A stretch of 35,645 nt of DNA from Clostridiales bacterium. Lineage in GTDB: Bacteria; Bacillota; Clostridia; Lachnospirales; Cellulosilyticaceae. Both the position numbers and the translations under genes were made by a program. Shown here piece after piece: positions 33,380-35,645 of the stretch. Position 1 is the stretch's first letter, and each line of letters opens with the position of its first letter. The stretch spans positions 980-36,624 of the forward strand of contig DYCF01000039.1 of assembly GCA_019418225.1 (NCBI GenBank). Direction: 5' to 3'. The notes beneath the pieces are model-generated. The model was not told the origin of the DNA, made no database searches, and saw only the letters and a program-made list of their open reading frames with translations.

Positions 33380-33432
33380 GATTTCACATTGATAAGGTTT
33401 AGTTACTAATTATGCTATAGTTACGTGAAATC
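33380..33432 (+). promoter_or_regulatory. 5'-end leader hairpin of the VTC operon
   Basis: gatttcac (33380-33387) pairs with gtgaaatc (33425-33432), closing a 37-base loop right at the predicted transcript start (~33377). Similar GATTTCAC-closed hairpins occur in the cold-shock leader (17802) and the hydF leader (18897). The remaining ~80 bases up to the start codon at 33515 contain gaaacc...ggtttt that could form a weak second hairpin. Confidence 0.35.
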
Positions 33433-33514
33433 ATTAGGAGAAACCAATTTATAAGATGTATAATTCAAAGTTATAGCCGGTTTTTCTAGAATAAAGCACA
33501 GGAGGTGAGTTTAA

Positions 33515-34192
33515 ATGAAGTTTAGACATGAGCTGAAGCATTGTATCAATATGTCTGATTACTATATGATTACAAGTAAGCTAAAACATATTGCAAGATT
33601 AGATACAAATGCTGGTGGAGACGGAGAATACAGAATTAGAAGTATTTATTTTGATAACTACTGTGACAAAATACTTAATGAGAAAGTAATGGGGCTTAAT
33701 AATCGTGATAAATTCCGTATTCGTTATTACAATGATGAAATTGGTTTTATTAAGTTAGAAAAGAAATCGAAGATTAATGGACTTTGTCTAAAAGTGAGTG
33801 CATCTATTTCAGCTGAGGAATGTGAAAAGATTTTAGCAGGTGATATAGAATTTTTAAAGGAGTCTTCTAAAGAACTTTTCAATGAGCTTTACGTAAAGAT
33901 GAAAGATCAATTATTAAAACCAAAGACTATTGTGGATTATACGAGAGAGGCTTACATATATGAGCCAGGTAATGTACGTATCACTTTTGATAAAAAGATT
34001 AGAACAGGCATCAGGGCTACAGACTTTTTAAATCAAGATGTAGTTACAACGGGGATTATTGCAAATGAGCTGATGGTACTCGAAGTAAAATTTGATGAGT
34101 TTTTACCAGAAGTGATACAAGATTGTATTCAAACGAATACGAGACGTAGCCAGTCGGTTTCTAAATATGCATTATGCAGAATGTATGGATAA
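33515..34192 (+). CDS. VTC-domain (polyphosphate polymerase-like) protein
   Basis: 225 residues of the VTC/CYTH-like tunnel fold. Visible family features: N-terminal RHELKHCI, YRIRSIYFDN, KFRIRYYN, IKLEKKSKING, VDYTREAY, VRITFDKKIRTG and ELMVLEVKFDEFLPE, supplying the basic and acidic residues that line the nucleotide/polyphosphate tunnel in yeast Vtc4. Bacterial members in this gene order are annotated as polyphosphate polymerase-domain proteins; whether they make polyphosphate is not established. AGGAGGTGAG precedes ATG 33515. First gene of an operon with DUF4956 and CotH genes (gaps 33 and 33 bases), a common arrangement in Bacillota. Confidence 0.9.
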   Translation: MKFRHELKHCINMSDYYMITSKLKHIARLDTNAGGDGEYRIRSIYFDNYCDKILNEKVMGLNNRDKFRIRYYNDEIGFIKLEKKSKINGLCLKVSASISAEECEKILAGDIEFLKESSKELFNELYVKMKDQLLKPKTIVDYTREAYIYEPGNVRITFDKKIRTGIRATDFLNQDVVTTGIIANELMVLEVKFDEFLPEVIQDCIQTNTRRSQSVSKYALCRMYG

Positions 34193-34225
34193 ACAATATA
34201 AAAATATTCAAGTGGAGGAATAGAG

Positions 34226-34912
34226 ATGAATCAGACAATTAATTTTAGTGATGTATTTAAAAGTGGCTTTTTAAGCAACTTAACAGCAATTTCAATAACA
34301 GATATGGTAGTAGCATTAGGCCTTGCATTTTGCCTTGGCTTATTCATTATGGCAGTTCATAAGAAAACATTTAAGGGTGTGATGTATTCACAAACTTTCG
34401 GTGTATCCCTTATGGCACTTACACTTATTACAACTTTAATCATTTTAGCAATCACATCAAATGTAGTATTATCACTTGGTATGGTTGGTGCGTTATCAAT
34501 CGTTCGTTTTAGAAGTGCAGTTAAAGAACCAATTGATATTGCCTTTTTATTCTGGTCAATTAGTGTAGGTATTATTCTTGGTGCGGGACTTATTACACTT
34601 GCAATAATCGGTTCATTATTCATCGGACTTATTATGATCTTATTTGTAAATCACAAAAGCGTGGATAATCCTTATATTTTAGTTGTAAGCTGTGAAAATG
34701 AAATTGCAGAAGGTGACGTATTAGAAAAAGTAACAAAATCAGTTAAAAAACATGTTATTAAATCAAAAACTGTTTCACCTAAAACAGGTATTGAAATGAC
34801 AATAGAAGTAAGACTTAAAGATATGACAACAGGATTCATTAATGAAATTAGTCGTATTCAAGGTGTACAAAATGCCGTACTCGTAAGTTACAATGGAGAA
34901 TACATGAGTTAA
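34226..34912 (+). CDS. DUF4956 membrane protein
   Basis: 228 residues: four membrane helices in the first ~150 residues, then a cytosolic ferredoxin-like ~75-residue domain. The strongly conserved stretch SLGMVGALSIVRFRSAVKEPIDIAFLF lies between helices and is the hallmark of DUF4956. The family is regularly found between VTC-domain and CotH genes; it may be a channel or membrane partner of the VTC protein, but no activity is proven. GTGGAGG precedes ATG 34226. Confidence 0.9.
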   Translation: MNQTINFSDVFKSGFLSNLTAISITDMVVALGLAFCLGLFIMAVHKKTFKGVMYSQTFGVSLMALTLITTLIILAITSNVVLSLGMVGALSIVRFRSAVKEPIDIAFLFWSISVGIILGAGLITLAIIGSLFIGLIMILFVNHKSVDNPYILVVSCENEIAEGDVLEKVTKSVKKHVIKSKTVSPKTGIEMTIEVRLKDMTTGFINEISRIQGVQNAVLVSYNGEYMS

Positions 34913-34945
34913 TTAAATGCCAAGGAGAAAAGAGGGTGATGGTTT

Positions 34946-35645
34946 TTGCTTAAAGAAAAATATATACCTCATCTAGCTGCTTTTGCCATGTTGTTTATGG
35001 TGGTATTAGTAGTTATAGGCACAGTGTTTAATTTGACCTCTGGGGATGAAAAACAAGATGTAACAACGATTCAGCAACCAGAATATATGAGTAAAATCTT
35101 TGATCAAAATCAGATATTACAGATTAATATTCAAATAGATGAGAGTAACTGGGAAGAACTCAAAGAAAATGCAGCAGCTGAAGAGTACTACCCAGCAGAT
35201 ATTACAATTAACGGTGAAACATATCGTAATATAGGGATTAGGGCAAAAGGGAATTCATCATTAACTATGGTAGCTAATGATGATACTACTGATAGATATA
35301 GTTTTAAAATCAAGGTAGATGAATACCAAGATCAAAATATATATGGTCTTCAAAAATTCGTACTTAACAATATGATTGGTGATGCAACTTATATGAAAGA
35401 ATATATCTCATACGATATGTGCAAAGAAATGGGGATTGCAACACCAGGATATGCTTTTGCAAATATTACACTTAATGGAGAGCCATGGGGTGTATATTTA
35501 GCAGTGGAAAGTTTAGAAGAAAGTTTCATCGAACGTAACTTTGGTGATTTAGATGGGAACCTATACAAAGTAGAAAGTATGGGAGGCATGGGCGGCGGCA
35601 ATAAAGCTGGTGGAAACCCACCACAAATGCCAGAAGGTACACAAG
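34946..35645 (+). CDS. CotH-family protein kinase-like protein (3' end outside window)
   Basis: About 233 residues are visible; the frame is open at the window end. The start is TTG 34946: an in-frame stop lies at 34937 and GAGGGTGAT at 34932-34940 is a good ribosome site, with no ATG before position ~34988. Residues ~8-30 form a membrane anchor. Then follow CotH-family features: INIQIDESNWEELKEN, GIRAKGNSSL, YSFKIKVDEY, KFVLNNMIGDATYMKEYISYDM, ITLNGEPWGVYLAVE, and a Gly/Met-rich insert (GGMGGGNKAGGN) at the end of the window. CotH of Bacillus is an atypical kinase that phosphorylates Ser-rich spore coat proteins. The DFD-type catalytic motif would lie beyond the window, so activity cannot be judged. 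Third gene of the VTC operon. Confidence 0.9.
   Translation, partial: MLKEKYIPHLAAFAMLFMVVLVVIGTVFNLTSGDEKQDVTTIQQPEYMSKIFDQNQILQINIQIDESNWEELKENAAAEEYYPADITINGETYRNIGIRAKGNSSLTMVANDDTTDRYSFKIKVDEYQDQNIYGLQKFVLNNMIGDATYMKEYISYDMCKEMGIATPGYAFANITLNGEPWGVYLAVESLEESFIERNFGDLDGNLYKVESMGGMGGGNKAGGNPPQMPEGTQ

Noticed and set aside
33382..33514. c-di-GMP riboswitch in the VTC operon leader
   Set aside because: No GEMM-I core (GAAA receptor blocks and ACGCAAAGCC) and no recognisable class II core.
1..35645. Prophage, transposon or genomic island
   Set aside because: No integrase, transposase, phage structural gene, tRNA or target-site duplication seen; base composition and ribosome sites look uniform across the window.

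Overview
The window is AT-rich DNA from a spore-forming, anaerobic, plant-fibre-degrading Clostridia (Bacillota). Indicators are strong GGAGG-type ribosome binding sites, hairpin/U-tract terminators, a HydF-type [FeFe]-hydrogenase maturase, CotH, YhgE/Pip, CarD and DUF3793 genes, and large secreted modular pectin- and mannan-degrading enzymes. The style (CBM2, CBM3, GH26, PL1/CE8 and SLH modules) is what I would expect of a Lachnospirales cellulolytic organism such as Cellulosilyticum. That taxonomic guess is inference only. I saw no rRNA, tRNA, CRISPR array, transposase or integrase.

Layout. 1-411: C-terminal end of a secreted carbohydrate-active protein with a CBM2 module. 508-1425: a promoter, a ykkC/guanidine-I-type riboswitch with an overlapping terminator, and a small radical SAM gene. 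1495-3036: a small unknown protein, a collagen-like Gly/Pro-rich protein and a nitroreductase. 3390-9584: a cell-surface (SLH) enzyme of about 2060 residues carrying both a pectin methylesterase and a pectate lyase. 9708-14645: a GNAT acetyltransferase, a YhgE/Pip membrane protein and an aldo/keto reductase with two Fe-S motifs. 14731-16776 (minus strand): a three-gene operon of a Ser/Asn/Cys-rich low-complexity protein, a small Hanks-type Ser/Thr kinase and an unknown protein. 16945-18659: a secreted copper-amine-oxidase-N-domain protein, a cold-shock protein with a switch-like leader, and a CarD-family regulator. 18792-20628: promoter, long leader with attenuator-like terminator, TM1266-family protein and HydF. 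20909-23422: GH26 beta-mannanase with CBM35-like and CBM3 modules. 23549-24730: flavodoxin (with a Fur-box-like site on its promoter) and DUF3793. 24798-26162 (minus): MATE exporter.

26322-35645 is a cell-envelope region. It holds an MBOAT O-acetyltransferase, a DHHW/AlgX-like protein and a two-component system in one operon. A second two-component system lies on the minus strand. Divergent from it is a VTC-domain / DUF4956 / CotH operon that runs off the window. Three promoters here (MBOAT operon, second two-component system, VTC-CotH operon) carry the same tandem 11-bp direct repeat (TTAAGRTT-type), and in each the -10 hexamer starts exactly 15 bases after the start of the second repeat. 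This suggests one OmpR-family regulator ties these units into a single regulon.

The items most worth following up are: the guanidine-I-type riboswitch in front of a radical SAM gene not known to me as a guanidine gene; the kinase/Ser-rich-protein operon, which looks like a kinase-substrate pair analogous in logic to CotH-CotB/CotG; the shared 11-bp-repeat regulon; and the unassigned structured leaders in front of the cold-shock and hydrogenase-maturation genes.
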